A stretch of 64,000 bases of DNA from Eleginops maclovinus (lineage: Eukaryota; Chordata; Actinopteri; Perciformes; Eleginopidae). The notes below the pieces were generated by a model. That model was not told the DNA's origin and searched no databases. It saw nothing but the letters and a program-made list of their open reading frames with translations. Positions 26,460 through 40,000 of the stretch are shown piece by piece. How positions within the stretch are numbered: position 1 is the stretch's first letter; every line of letters starts with the position of its first letter. The stretch covers positions 18,106,793-18,170,792 of the forward strand of contig NC_086357.1 in the NCBI RefSeq assembly GCF_036324505.1, given 5' to 3'. The translations under genes and the position numbers were made by a program.

Positions 26460-28240
26460 CTGGAGGAAACCAAAAGAGAAGTTTGAGGGTCAAACATACA
26501 GCACCAGTAAAAATAATTATGTGTGGTATCACCAGCATGAATGCAATCTAAAAGGAAGGGTATAAGTCATAACAAGACACGTAGCCCTGGTGATGGAGGG
26601 TTGTTGAACTTGAGAACGACAACCTTCAAATTCTTGGTCGGTGCACACACATTATAAAGTGTAAATTCAACACTCAGAGTCTACAGAGGCGGAGTTGGGG
26701 AGGGAAGAGGGCATCCATCCCCAATGTTAGAAAAAGAAATGAATTGCACTGCATGGTGATAAATGGCTTAATGGAAGTTCAAAGACTCAATGGCACAGGC
26801 AGGTTCTGTGAATACAAAATGAGTCTCCTTTCATGTGCTGAAATGTGTTGTAAATGTGTTTGCCAGTGTCATGAAGGCAGTTTTGCTTATAGACGTTTTT
26901 TCTAAAGCAGTCCCGTCATTTTGTACTTCAAATATTTACTCTGCTTATAGTGACACAGCCTTTAAAAAATCATATTAATTAATTGAAATTATATAAACTT
27001 ACAACAATGGAATTTTGCTGCATGAGCTTGAATAAAATAAACACCCTTTCCATTCCCTTCCCATCACATAATTGGAATACAAATGTTACACTTGTTATAC
27101 TTATAATGATTGGCCATTGTTGGTATAATGCTTGATTTATAAACTGGCCAAACAAACAAAAATTACCCTCTTTAAAGATCGAGGAAAGCTGTGCTTGCAG
27201 TAAGCAGTACTTTTCCTCACTGAACTCAATGCATACAGGGGTGCATGCCCGCTGGAGTCTTTATGACTGGTTTCCTGCTTCTCCACTAATCAAAAGGAGA
27301 ACCAATCATAATGAGGCACATGCTTCAATCTGACATTGTTTATTGTGTAAACTTGGCTTGACAGAGCAGCCTGACAAATAATAAAACTGCTCTAAACAAT
27401 CAGATGCACATTCATTTGACATACAATACAGGCAAAATTACTGTTTGTCATTCACACAGACTCTGATTAAAAGGCAATGATACAGGAAAAAACTACCCGG
27501 GTCAGTTGTGCAGCTAGCAGTAAATTGCCCAGAGAGTGAGATCTGGACTACTTAAATTCCTGACAATGAGCCTTTTTAAGAGTGACCTGTCAGTCTGAGA
27601 TCTGTGCCTGTGTCCACTGGAGAAGCATGGCCCCTGCCTGCAAATATTCCAATTGCATATGACAATATTCTGGACAACCTCAACTGGGACACACCTTTAC
27701 TTTACTGGCATCAAACTCCGAAAACGGCAAACAATGACAAATTAAGGAAAAGAACAAGTCATGTGAGTCTATTCCTACTTAATAAAACAGTATTAAGCAT
27801 TTCAGGTACATTTAAGTAGCCACATGCTTATTGTTGTGAGAGAAAATCTGCCATGATAGATGAGGTGGGATCCAACAGATCCGTGCGAGATGAAACAGAT
27901 GCATGTGAGCATTTGTACATGTGGCGTATGATCATGTTGGAGAGGCACACTGAGGCGACAGTGCGCTCTGTGATGATGGATGCCCTTCCGCCAACCTTCT
28001 CCAGTATCCTAAGCACGTTCCTATGACTAGTGTATGTTGATTTTCTGTCGTTGCGTAAGTGTGCCCATTATACAGTTATTTTCCTTTCCTCTGTGACTGG
28101 GCTGAATGATCACAAGGAATTTAGACAGTGTTTCAGGCGTTGAGCTGTGCTAGAGCTTTTCCTGTTCATATATCATTGTATGAAATGTTGGATGGCGCCA
28201 TGCTGGGGGGTATTAGTAGACCTTGACGGGATGTCTGAGC

Positions 28241-28244
<4 letters not shown>

Positions 28245-28317
<73 letters not shown>
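28245..28317 (+). repeat. (TG)36 microsatellite
   Basis: 73 bases of uninterrupted TG in intron 4. In the sense strand of negr1 it reads as (CA)n. The long frames of alternating Cys-Val or Thr-His here are artefacts of the repeat. Confidence 0.97.
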
Positions 28318-28319
<2 letters not shown>

Positions 28320-31300
28320 CCTGTAACACAATTCAAAGCATTACAACTTTTCCAGCTCAATCTAACACATTTTACAGATTGCTATATAACTACAGCTGTA
28401 TTGTTTATCATTGTCAGTATTAATGTTACACACACCATAAAGAGAGCCTACTAAAAAACGACCAGTCCCATCAGCATCTTTGCAGAAGAGCTACAACAAG
28501 CCAGAGCAAAATGGTGTCTAAGGCATCTGACATTAAAAGAGCACTAAAGAAGAGCTGCACAATATGGTAAGTGAAGGAACAACGGTAGACAATTGTAACA
28601 GTGCTCTACAGGACAGAATATAAGCCAATAACAAGTATGACAAAATCAATGCAGTATGCCGACAGACAGAGGCTTAGAGAATCCTTGTAATCCTCATTTG
28701 GTGTCATTGTGCGGGGCCATTGATTATGTGGAGCCTCTGACAGTGCCAGGGTGACCTGGCTGTCAGGCCGTACAGTAGCTAGAACAGCGGACAGGTTGGC
28801 CAGGCTGGTGTGTCAATATTTGAAACCCCTCTCACGGAGCCAGTGTCTTTTAAGTTAAAACTGACGACACAATAAAACACTGGCCAACTGTGCTCCTTTG
28901 AAATATTTGATTAGTTGTATTTCTTTTTTTGAACTCGGAGCAATTTGATGTTTTCCCTTCATTTATTACCAACTGGATCAGCTATATGGCAAAATAAACA
29001 TTACTGTCCTTCATTAGAAGTTAGCTAAAATCCTATCACTCATCAAACGTTTTAAACAACAAAGTAATTAAGAAATAATTTGTTCTATATATCTTAAACC
29101 AGCACAAACAGTAGTAACACTATATGCCATCATTCCTAGTGGTGTGACTAAGGAGATTTATCTTTGAATATAAACACTGGTTTCTTGAACAAAATGGACC
29201 AATGTCTGTACTGGTTTATGGATCATGTATACTCATCTGGGCACATCTTGTAAAAGTTCACATGAATATATATATATATATAGCTTCTATGCTGCAAATT
29301 ACTAAAATTGTTGCTTGTTGAGAGGAATTGTTTGTCTCATAACTCAAGTAGATAGCTTTTGCAACACAATGGAAAAGAGAAAAATACCTACCCAGAATCG
29401 TGTCGGTGGTCCAAAAAGCTTTGCTTTTATATGCATATCAATAATATCAAGTCTTTCCAATTTAGATCCTGGCCTAGGGTCTGTTAAGACAGATCACAGC
29501 CATAAAATCCAGTCCAATCCAATAATTCCAATTTCAAAATGCTGGCATGTCCTATATCATCATATATCGTACAATACACCATCAGGATTTGGAAGGAGTA
29601 ATGCAAAGTAGTGCACTAAAAATCATGAAGGCCAATAATCCAGGTAATTTAGTTTCTAGAGCATGCTAGTGGTGGTTCTGTAAATCATGCCTAGAGTCAT
29701 GGCAACTCCACCAGATGGGGGTAAGGGGTTGGCTCCAGGAATAGCACAGGCATGTTGGAAAAATGGGTGCTGTAAGGCCCTGCCGGGTGACAAATGGCCA
29801 CTTGAGGGTCGATCACAAACAGACTGCCATCACATTTGCATAATGTTGGGCTTGACATCCAAACAAAGACGATGTCTCCAGTTGTACATCTCTATGACAT
29901 GCATGAACACAGGCGTGTTAATCTTGAATAAAATGGGTTAACCTTCTCTCCATCTAATATTAATGGACAGGGTTTGTTCAGAGAGCATCGCCCCTTAATG
30001 TACAGGGCCTCACCGGGTCGCTTGCCTTAAGTAATCCTCATGCGACTATTAATGATTAATTGCTGCGATTCAAGACTGAGCATGATTTATTTAGCAAAAC
30101 TATTGTTTGCCAAAAGAACCCAGAGAACGCAGGCTTTTTAATTAAAAGATCAATTAATAACCCTACCTCTTCAGCCAGATTTGAAAATGAGTTTTCATTG
30201 CAATTAAGAAATGGACTCATCAGTGCATGACTTATCAGCTTACACACAGAGACACTGTTCCCCACTGCCATCTGTGGGCTTCATTGTCCTGTTTTTTTTG
30301 TCAGTAAGGAATGGTTTTGCTGCCAAGATTTATTAATTAATTAAGATTTCTATTCAGAAAAGCAAGGGAACATTGTGTTCCTTCTTTTTAACAATGCAAG
30401 GCATATAAATAACCGGCTTAGTGTGCAGGACTATGAGGTTTGACAGCACCAGGGATTCAATCTATTGTCTGTCTCAAACTCATATTAGTTCAAGGTACAC
30501 AAATCCCCACCTATCTTACTAAATTCACATATGGGATGATGGGGTTGCTGGTGGAGGACCCCACCACAACCAGAGCAAATGGAATTATTATTCCTAGTAC
30601 AGGAAGTTTTAGTCAGTCAGCCCTACCTGAGTAAACACACATAACATTTGTGCCTGTGATGTTAAAAGTATGTTGTTTGTTATGAAGTTATTCTGACCAG
30701 TAGCAAAGAAATTGCAGACCAAGCTAAAAGATGAAGCTGCTGTGTGTCAACCTTTTTTAAAACAGTACTAGCAAGAACATTTATTCTGCAGAAGATCAAG
30801 ATTATGCTCACTTATTCATGCCCCGCATGCAGCAAGGAATCCAAATAGCAATCAAGACGAGAGCTTTGGAGAGATGTACAGGGATGGATTTACATCCAAA
30901 CAGCTCGAGGGTACTGGCTTTAACTCTACTTAGGATTGGATCAGAATCCAATTGTAGGAAGCCTTCTCTTTTGAATGGTAAGCCACAGTATTTCAATGGA
31001 TACTGCAAACTGTCGACAAATGTTCAACTGAGACTCTGTGTCTGATGTTTAAACACTCCAATACTAGTTTTCATTTAACTACAATGAACATTTATTGTAC
31101 CTTTGATCCACCAGTGCAATACACCCAGCACAGAGGAAGATTCACTCACACAGACACACACACAATATTAAGGACAGAAATGTAAATGCTGTGTACAGCT
31201 ATGCAAATGTTATATTGCACAATGATTCTCAATAAGAAATGCTAATGCTTTACAAACATTCTCACACCCCACTGATAGTTGTTTACTTTCTTAACATGAC

Positions 31301-34300
31301 TTGACATACTGTAATAGTTCTAATACAGGGGGTCATGAAGATGTAGCTCCTGGCCACGAGTAAACAGGTTTAGCCTCTTATTTATCAGAGATGGCCGTGA
31401 CTCCCCTGAACAACTCTGTCAGGGGCGTGAGAGGGGCATGTAGGGGAGTATCTAACTGGGCAGGGATTGAATTCAAAACAGGCCTGGGTGCTTTCAGGGG
31501 AAAGGCAGGGTTGGAGCAAATAAAAGACAAGGTGATGTAAAGAATATGAAATATTCACAGTATGCCCCTGCATTTCAATTATGTCCAGAAATATACCAGC
31601 ACTGGCTGTAATTGCTTAAACCACATCTAATGTGCATGCTCATAATTAATTAAAAATGATCACAGTTTTGTTGGCCAATTACTGCTAGCAGAAGAGAAAG
31701 TGAGTTGCTCTTCTTTTTATAAACACGCTATGGTCAATTTGTGAGCTGGATTCACAGCTGCAGGGTGCTGGAAGAAGGTGGAGGCGTATAAATGGCTGGC
31801 AAACTTAAAAGCATACAGGGCATAGATTCACTCTGAAAAGCAAGTGCAAACTTGCCATGAAGAAAAACAAGTGATGTTGAAGAGGTAGATACGCCAGCGA
31901 TGTTCTAGACCTGAACTATACACCGAGAAAGGAATGGATGAGATCATACAGACTCTCAGCAAACAGGATGAAAGCATACTGAAAAAAAAGGAAAACCAGT
32001 GTGTCAGAGGTACCCAATCAAACTTCAAAATGGGTGCTAAGAGAATGCCGTAAATATTCTGCTCTAACGTTCTCAGAAATGTGGCCTAAGCAGTGGCTTC
32101 ATATAAAAAACATTTGCATAAACTTAAATTAGAAGAGAGACAAATATCTAGTAAAAACCAGGATCTTCCTGCTCTTCATCAATAATTCAAACATCTATGG
32201 TGCTAACGTGCCATCGACTGTCTTCTTTACACATTTATTTCCTGCAAATTGACTTGTGGCAGCTTTGTGATTATTACTTTGAGAGATGGAGAGACGATCT
32301 GAACATCTGCGGTGGTTACAGACGGCTTTATATAAAGCACCAAAAACAGTGACGAGCAAATGAAATGTAGCACAACAAGACAGTTGGTTGTCTGCGTACT
32401 TTCCAAGTGTAACTTAAGTCTGCAAACTGTCAAAACCCATCTTGCAACATGATGCTCAACTTCTGTAGTGTCACTCATCTAATAAGAAGTGAGAGCAGAC
32501 GGCTCTCTCCGTCTAAACTACAAAGCAGGGTCAGACATCTTTGATTTCCCAGCTTGAAAAAGAAACAGATTTTTCGTTATTGTTCTATGTGTATGTAATT
32601 AGTAATGGACACCTTCATTCTACAATAAGGGGGCTTTATTAATTAACCAAACAGTGGCTTTTTATCTCAGGCGGAGGTTTTCCACGGTTGTTTCCTTCTC
32701 ATTCATCCCTCTGACTAAGCCACCTAGATGTGATATTTATGCCTTTGTGTCACACTGTGCAGGGAGAATTCCAGCCAATAATGCCACCCACCTGCAGCGA
32801 AGATGAATATGTAAATTGGAAAAAAGTAGGTCAGAGATCAGATTTCATCAGGTAAAAATCACGTCTGAAATATCCTTTAGTCAAGCAGGACTTTTCAACC
32901 AATCTGATTCTCATATCACTCTCTGGATGGCCGCCATGTTTTAACATTCAGGCATCATCCATTCATCGCCAGAAGTATAAAGACAAGAGACAAAGGCATG
33001 CCATTCATTCGATTATGTTGTTTGATCAACGCAGTCTTTCTACAATTCCAACAGAGGTTACATGAGCTGGACTTAGAAAAGCTGCACAACGGCAATGCCT
33101 GAAACCTTCTGCCTCTCACTCATTGCATCATAGAAAGCCAAATGGCAGGCTTAGTGTTATGGACAGCCTGGTATTATTAAAACTCTAAACATGCTAGAGC
33201 TTAACTTTGTTTTCATTACTCCGGTTTGCTTATTTTAATTAGTGGCCTTAATCTGTAATTAGCCTGCAGAGGTCAACTATACTCTTAGCATAAAAAAAAA
33301 AGAGAACTGTTTTGAAAGCAGAGAGAAATTGCTTGGACATGTATTTAATTAAACTGTTAACCCATGAAATGTCGTTGTCACATGCTCGCTCATTAGAACG
33401 ATAAAAGACAAATAGTGCAGGCATGGCTGATTGATGTTTATGACTTGATTTCATTTAACTGCCATTAGCAAGAAGGAGACTCTGAGAGGACCAAAGCTGA
33501 TACTGATGGGTTCAGTGATACTATACCACTAAAGCCTCTTACATAATTAGGCAACCTCCAATGAAACTGGAATAACGGTATGAAAAGAAGATACCTAAAG
33601 TCCTTTTTTCTGTCATCATTCTGTTTGGTTATTTAAAATTCTTTCAGCCGGCACATTTGAAGTTGTTGATTGACAGGATAATACAACTGACACCTGCCGA
33701 TTCTCCCAGGAGAACCTTTATGAAGTTCAGTGGCTGATTTTGTCAGCTGACTAAAACATCTGTATGAACATGTGCCCATACAGTGTAGTTTTCTTTAATA
33801 ACATTCATTACTTGCTCCTTGCTACGTAATTATCCTCTCTTGTTTGAGTTTCTGTGTCAGCTCACATCTTTATCTTAATTCAGTTTTTGGCATTCTGAGT
33901 CCTCATCAATACCCCCCGCTCCTGAGCACTGGGTGAATATAGCTTAATGTGTGACAGTAAAGCATGAATGATACAGTGGATTGGGATATGGTCCAAATGC
34001 TTCTCTTTTTCCTTCACAGAGGGAGGATTGCAGCGGTGGAGAGGAGGCAGTGAAGAGTGGCCACCAGCTGGCTCCAGCTCTGCCTGCTGTGGCCATATCA
34101 GCCGCTCCAGTGGACAACTTTAATTTATCTATTCTGCCCATTTTCTTTATAAATGAGCAATTGTCGCACGTCTCGAAGTGGGAGACATGAATAATCGTTC
34201 ATGATAATATAAGCAAAGAAAATGCGTTTTGAAATTTTAACCACAAACTATTTAAAGCTATGACATACTAAAGTTAAGATTTTTTTCAAAACAGCTACCT

Positions 34301-34541
34301 CTCGGTGGCCATTTGAAGGTCTTGACAACTAAAGGTGCTTTGTGCAGCTTAATGTCAGTGAAGTGTTTTGTTTATGCAGGTCTCATAGTTGCGTAGCACT
34401 TGGAATGCTAAGCAGCCGCAATAAAACACAGAACCTTTCATGTGTGAGGTGCTTGTGAGGGCAGAAAAGTCTGACTATCGAGTTACATGTTGGCCGTAGC
34501 TCAAACAGGACGTCAAGAATTATGAAACATTTATGATTTTA

Positions 34542-34558
34542 GGGGGGGGGGGGGGGGG
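34542..34558 (+). repeat. G17 homopolymer
   Basis: Seventeen consecutive G's after tttta in intron 4. It is capable of quadruplex formation and prone to sequencing length error. Confidence 0.9.
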
Positions 34559-36187
34559 AGAATTTAAAAAAAGTTTTAGAAGGACACGGTATATGTACTT
34601 AAACGTGTTAATAATAATCCATCTTTTATGATTACGAGTAAAAGGCTACTTTATGATTTCTGATAATTCTTCTGCCTTTTAAAACCATTATTTATAGATC
34701 TTGCAAAACTGTCCAAATAGTATTTATTATAACCCATAGCATTTCAAAGGCATGTGATGTATTTCAAAAGACTGGGTGAGATACGGAACCATTTTTCAGT
34801 CCATAAGGCAGAAGTAATGTTAGAGTTTATAGCCCATACAGTTACATTTTTCCACTACCAAATCACCGCTATAGCAACAGGGTTATATACAATCATATTA
34901 AACAGAACATTATTACCCTTTTTAAAGCGAACATATAACATACCGTTGGAAATTTTTAAAGGAATCAAAAGATATCTGGACAATTCTGCTCAATAATAAA
35001 GGATGAGGAACAGGTCAGCGACAGGAACAGTTCTGTAGCTCTGTCAGCCTCAGATAACTCCGGCAGAGGGCTTAACACTTGACTACAGCCCACTCCCATC
35101 CAAAGTATCGCTCCGGTGCTCGCTCTGTGGTGACTTTGTCTGACAGCAAAGGAAAGTCTTTCTAATCAATTCCCTCAGTTTGGAAGCTAAACCCATATAA
35201 CCCTGCTGTCTCGCTTTAAAATACGGCGTCCGGCTATGACAAGCCTTATCAATCACTGTGAATATCTCCTTTGTTCAGCAACATAAAGACACTCCCAGTT
35301 GTCAAAGCACTTTTCATCCTTGAACCCATGTCTCAGAAGAGCTATAAATAACTGGCATCTAAAAATCCACCACTCACACCCAGCTCATTAGAGCCAGACA
35401 TTACAGAGAAATAATGGCCACAATGACTTGGTTTTATAACGAAGCCAGAATAAATTCCTAACTCAGAGAGGTGGAAATAAAGTTGAGCCATTATTGGATT
35501 TTTTTAAAGAAGCCTAAAATCATTTAAATACTGTGTATGAAATAAAACATCTTTATTTCCTAAAACTTGCATGATTATCTTTCAGGGTATGACTGAGTAA
35601 CAGGGCCAGGGGGAGTGTTTTTTTTTCCCCTCACTCTTCATCTCCACCCTGTCCCTGTAGCCGACTGCCTGTTAAGCTTTGCCAAAAGTGAGATTTAGCA
35701 CAGGGCATCTATGCAGAAACCTCCATGAATAACAGTAAAGTATATGAGCACTTTCAAAAGGAGAAGAACTGGCAATAATTGTCAAGCACCCATTCCTGCT
35801 CAATACTTACGAGCTGTGATTTCCATATGACCACCACAGCTAAAGTCCAGTATCATTCATTAATGCCCCGGCTCCTCATTACTGTCTCCTCACTCTTTTG
35901 AAAGACTCATTACCTGCATAATGGAATAGTGCTTAGAACAGTCAGACCTTTCTTTGGTGTGAATTAATCACCCACATGCGCGGACAAAAAGGGAATTCTC
36001 ACATTAAATATTAAGAAACCTCAAGCCCTAGCTTTCTACTTTTTCAAACTTCTAGAAGGTGTACTCTCTTGAAGTGCATCGCCAGGTACATGACACTGGT
36101 ATCATTGAAGACTACCCCGCTGTCTTTCATGTGTCTGCCAGGTCAGAGTGGACAGAAAAGTAAGGAAGAAGAAAGAGATACACTTAC

Positions 36188-36319
36188 AGTTGACTGTGAC
36201 TTTCACTGTTTTGGTGTCAGGAGAGGCGATGTCATTTAAAGCGCTGCATTCGTAGTCTCCAGCCTGGTCCCTTGTGATGCCGGTGATGTTAAGATATTCA
36301 CCGCTGTCATACTTCCTGG
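36188..36319 (-). CDS. negr1: negr1 exon 4: second half of Ig domain 2
   Basis: This 132-base exon (phase 1 to phase 1) completes Ig2. It begins by finishing an Ala codon, then [20 protein letters not shown], followed by [15 protein letters not shown] and [12 protein letters not shown] holds the second Ig2 cysteine in the usual D.Y.C motif of strand F, and NIT is an N-glycosylation sequon. The 3' splice site was placed at cttccag before 36319 rather than at the CCAG four bases further on, because only this choice keeps frame and aligns without a gap to mammalian NEGR1 as recalled. The 5' splice site is strong (ACT|gtaagt after 36188). The exon length is divisible by three. Confidence 0.95.
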
Positions 36320-36875
36320 CTGGAAGTAGAGAAATACGAGGCAAGTACTTACACTGTGTCCACAAAGAATACAAACAGAGCACACACTCACACACTGTAT
36401 ATATTAATACACTGTATATACTGTAGCTCAAGGCTTTCTGTAGCCTATGTTAAGTGTATGGTAAGTCTTTATTTAGAATAATAGCTTTCAAGTTTAAGCC
36501 CGAGTAGAAGATGTAATGCGATTAGGTTTTCTACTGAACTCCTGATTACCTCCCCTGCATTGTAAAATAGAAGAATGCACAGCTCATTGATCCATCTATA
36601 TTGACATGGTAGCAGGAAATTCAATAATGGTGTATTCCCAGTCATACACTCATCATTTGCACCACACCACCCACCAACTCTGTTAGAGCTACTTCCTGGA
36701 AGACAGATAGATTTGATGGCTCAATGCACATGTCAGCGCTTTATGGTTAGCCAACAGTGCCAAAGGCAGAAGCAGTAAAATACCATGACGGGCATACTAG
36801 CTGGAGGGAGTGAGTCTCACAAACATGTCCCCTCTGATCAACAGACAACATTGAAATACCTTAGTGTGGTACCTT

Positions 36876-36974
36876 AGATGGGTAGATGGGTGGATGGGTG
36901 GATGGATGGATATACTGTAGATGGAAAAATGGATAGATATGTAGGTAGATGGACGGACGGACGGACGGACGGAC

Positions 36975-37049
<75 letters not shown>
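36876..37049 (+). repeat. compound tetranucleotide microsatellite: GATG-like, (GGAC)6, (GACA)n
   Basis: Imperfect GGAT/GGTA units (36876-36950) are followed by pure GGAC (36951-36974) and pure GACA (36975-37049, nearly 19 units). It lies in intron 3, about 560 bases upstream of exon 4's 3' splice site in transcript order. Each block is one base change from the next, suggesting stepwise spread of variant units. Confidence 0.95.
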
Positions 37050-40000
37050 GGATATGAGATTGGAATACTAATAATGAACCCAATTTGAAGGGTGTCCTTG
37101 TATAATAAATAGATATAGATTCTCAGCAGGCAGCAGTGTGTATGTTTATTATATAAACTGTGGCAGATTCTCACATGACCAGAATTAATTCCTAAACCAC
37201 TGGTTCTCAGTGTGGTATCTATTTATATACAACTACACAGGGTGGTAATAGAAGTTGGGGATTGAAGGCGTCTGGATGTGTTTGGAAGGCATGGGGATCA
37301 AACAGAGTGCAAAATCTAGAAAAACTAAGCTCAAAATATTGTTCACAAAACAGAAGAGACCTCACACTGACTCAGCAATATCTCACAAAAGAGGATCAAG
37401 AATGAAGACACTCCATTCTTCACGAGTGGAACTATACTGCCATTTTGTGCTGCCAATCTCCCCTGGAAGTGAGCTGAATTCTTATGTATAGCCACTTCGT
37501 TATTCTGCAACCATGGTGGCTGTTATCTACTAGCTCTTATGTCAAAAACTTGAAACTGAAGGCATTGTGGATAATGAGCTTTCCTGTCTTTTCTCACACA
37601 ACAATGGAGTCCTAGAGTCCTGGCAAAGATATTGGTAGCCATACAAAAACAACAAAGGAAAGGAAAATGTTGATCCATAAACAAGCACCGGATGTGTCTG
37701 AAAAAAGAGAACTGTTAATATGCCAGGAGAGCACATGGTGGGAGAAAAAACAAAAAGAGCTCTATTTTAGTGGAGGAGCATGGCTGATGGCTGGGCATTG
37801 CACCAGTGACAAGAATGTTTAAGTTGTATTTAAAAACGTAAACTCACTGATGTTGAGTACGAAGTGCAGTATAGAAGTGATATCATGGTGTTGTGCGAGT
37901 TTTAGGTAAAAAATAACGTATGTATGCAGACAACATTATTGAATTTATGGTCATTCTCTAACCTGTATGACTACCCAAGTTGTGTGAACATATACAGACA
38001 AACCTATGCTTTCTGTAAAATATATAATTGGAAATATGACTTGCTCCAGCAAGTTATAAGTAGGAGAGGACTGGATTGAAACATTCAGAATGTTTTTGTG
38101 AAAATGAATCACAACATCTAGGATCTCTACAGAAAGACTGAGATAAGCCATGAAGTGTTTTACTAATCAGATTCAAAATATAATTAAGTAATGAATTAGT
38201 CCTCAGTAATATGCATAGAGGTAATACTAAATCACAGTCAAAGTTTTTCATTAACTTAAAATTTGCTTATATATACTGTATATAGCTCAGAACAGACCAA
38301 ACCTGTCCTTTCACTTTCCTACAAAATTAAGGTTGTTTGTTATTAGTCTACATCAGTGTGAACAGACAAGGGAAACATGCTCGTTTATACAAGGCATGCA
38401 CACAGACCGACTAAAATGCACTTGAGAAGGCATATTGAAGTAAGGCTCAAGCACTTTGAACGTACGTTTTAATTCACGGTGAGTAGTGAGTAGTAGACAT
38501 TAATAGACTATCCAGAGAGCTGAGGATAGCTGCGGGTTACATTTACTGAAAGCATTAAAGCAATCGGGATGTGAAGCTCTGTCGACTGATGTGGCTGGCA
38601 GGCTGCAATGTGGCAATCCCTGCCCAAGGTTCTACGACACTTTTGGAAAGGCAAGGGTGGGTGCAGGAGTGATCAGTTGGTTGCACTCTCCAACCTCAGT
38701 GGTAGATGCCACTCCATTCTACACACTGGACTACAATCAACTGTTTATTAGACCTGATTTCCGCTCACAGCACAGTCCACATGATGACCAACTGTTAAAA
38801 AGCCTTGAGAAGAAGCATTTTGCTCTCCACATGGCATCAATTGCTAATGTAGTTTTCATAGAGCTTTAAATTGGTCATAGATTTACATCTCCACAGTAGA
38901 CACACAACATAATCAATATCAACACAATACTTAACATGTTGATGAAGGCTGATGGGTTTCTAGTTAAGTTTACTTCAGGAAGGGACAAATTCATTGTTCA
39001 TATTTTTCTCATACAATATGTATTGGTACAATGTGACACATATTGTTTGTTTAATTATGCACCACTTAAAAATAAAAAGAGGTCAGGCGAGTATATATAT
39101 TCAGCAGCTGTTATGCGTGTCAGAAGGTAAAACACAAGTACATATTTATTTTAATAAATGTCTACATATTGCAAATACAGCCTTTTTATAGATGTTTGTG
39201 AGTCATTAGTGGTTCCACTGTGTCAAGCTTGTTTACTGTAATTAATCGCATACGTTTTTCTTTAAATCACAGAACCCTCATAACCTTTGCTGCTTTTGTC
39301 TGTTATTGTGAAGCACTTTGTGAGTTCTGCTTAAGTAGCTGCTATATAAATGCACTTATTACAGATTATAAAAAGAACAACAGACTTTCACAGGTTTTTG
39401 TCTCGGTGCCCTTTGTTTGCCAGCCCACTCACTCTCTTTCACGAAGTACCATGGTTGACCTATACACTGCCCTTAATGCACAGTTCCACATTCCTCTGTA
39501 ATGGGGAATTATGATACGCAAGATGTGGAAATCTACTGTGTGCACTTTGGTCTTTTACTAGGGCAATGAAATTAAAAGCAGTGACCCATGAGAGCATGTA
39601 TGCCTGATGCTTCCAATCTGATTTACCAAATGGCTGAATCAAATCTATGGTTCCAAAGGAAGCAAACTTTTTTGTCTCGTCCTGGGAAACACAATGAATC
39701 ACTTATTTGCCACTGCGTGAAATGCATTCGATAGGTTATGCATAGGGCAAGTTAGAGAAATCAATGTCCAAAAACAATAAGCGTTTATAGAAACAATACT
39801 CATGTAAGAAATATATGAGTCATGTTCTATGAGATGTTGGTGTGACAAGTCACTACCAGCAGGATGTCAAACAGTGTTGCTCAGCCCCTCCAGCTAAATA
39901 TTTGTATATGCAACAGGAACTTGGATGCCATTGACAACAATTTTGATAAACATCAATATTATTTGTAATCCTCTATTTTTCCACTTAGTTGACCTGAAAT

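Larger units (their letters stand above)
26460..36187 (-). other. negr1: negr1 intron 4 (9,728 bp)
   Basis: It joins the last exon of Ig2 to the first of Ig3 in phase 1, the phase typical of boundaries between Ig domains. It contains the TG microsatellite (28.2-28.3 kb), a short TA run (29268-29282) and a G17 tract (34542-34558). Nothing else is recognisable. Confidence 0.85.

Noticed and set aside
36797..37174. 125-codon minus-strand frame with repeated SVCL units
   Set aside because: It is a translation of the GACA/GGAC microsatellite, not a gene.
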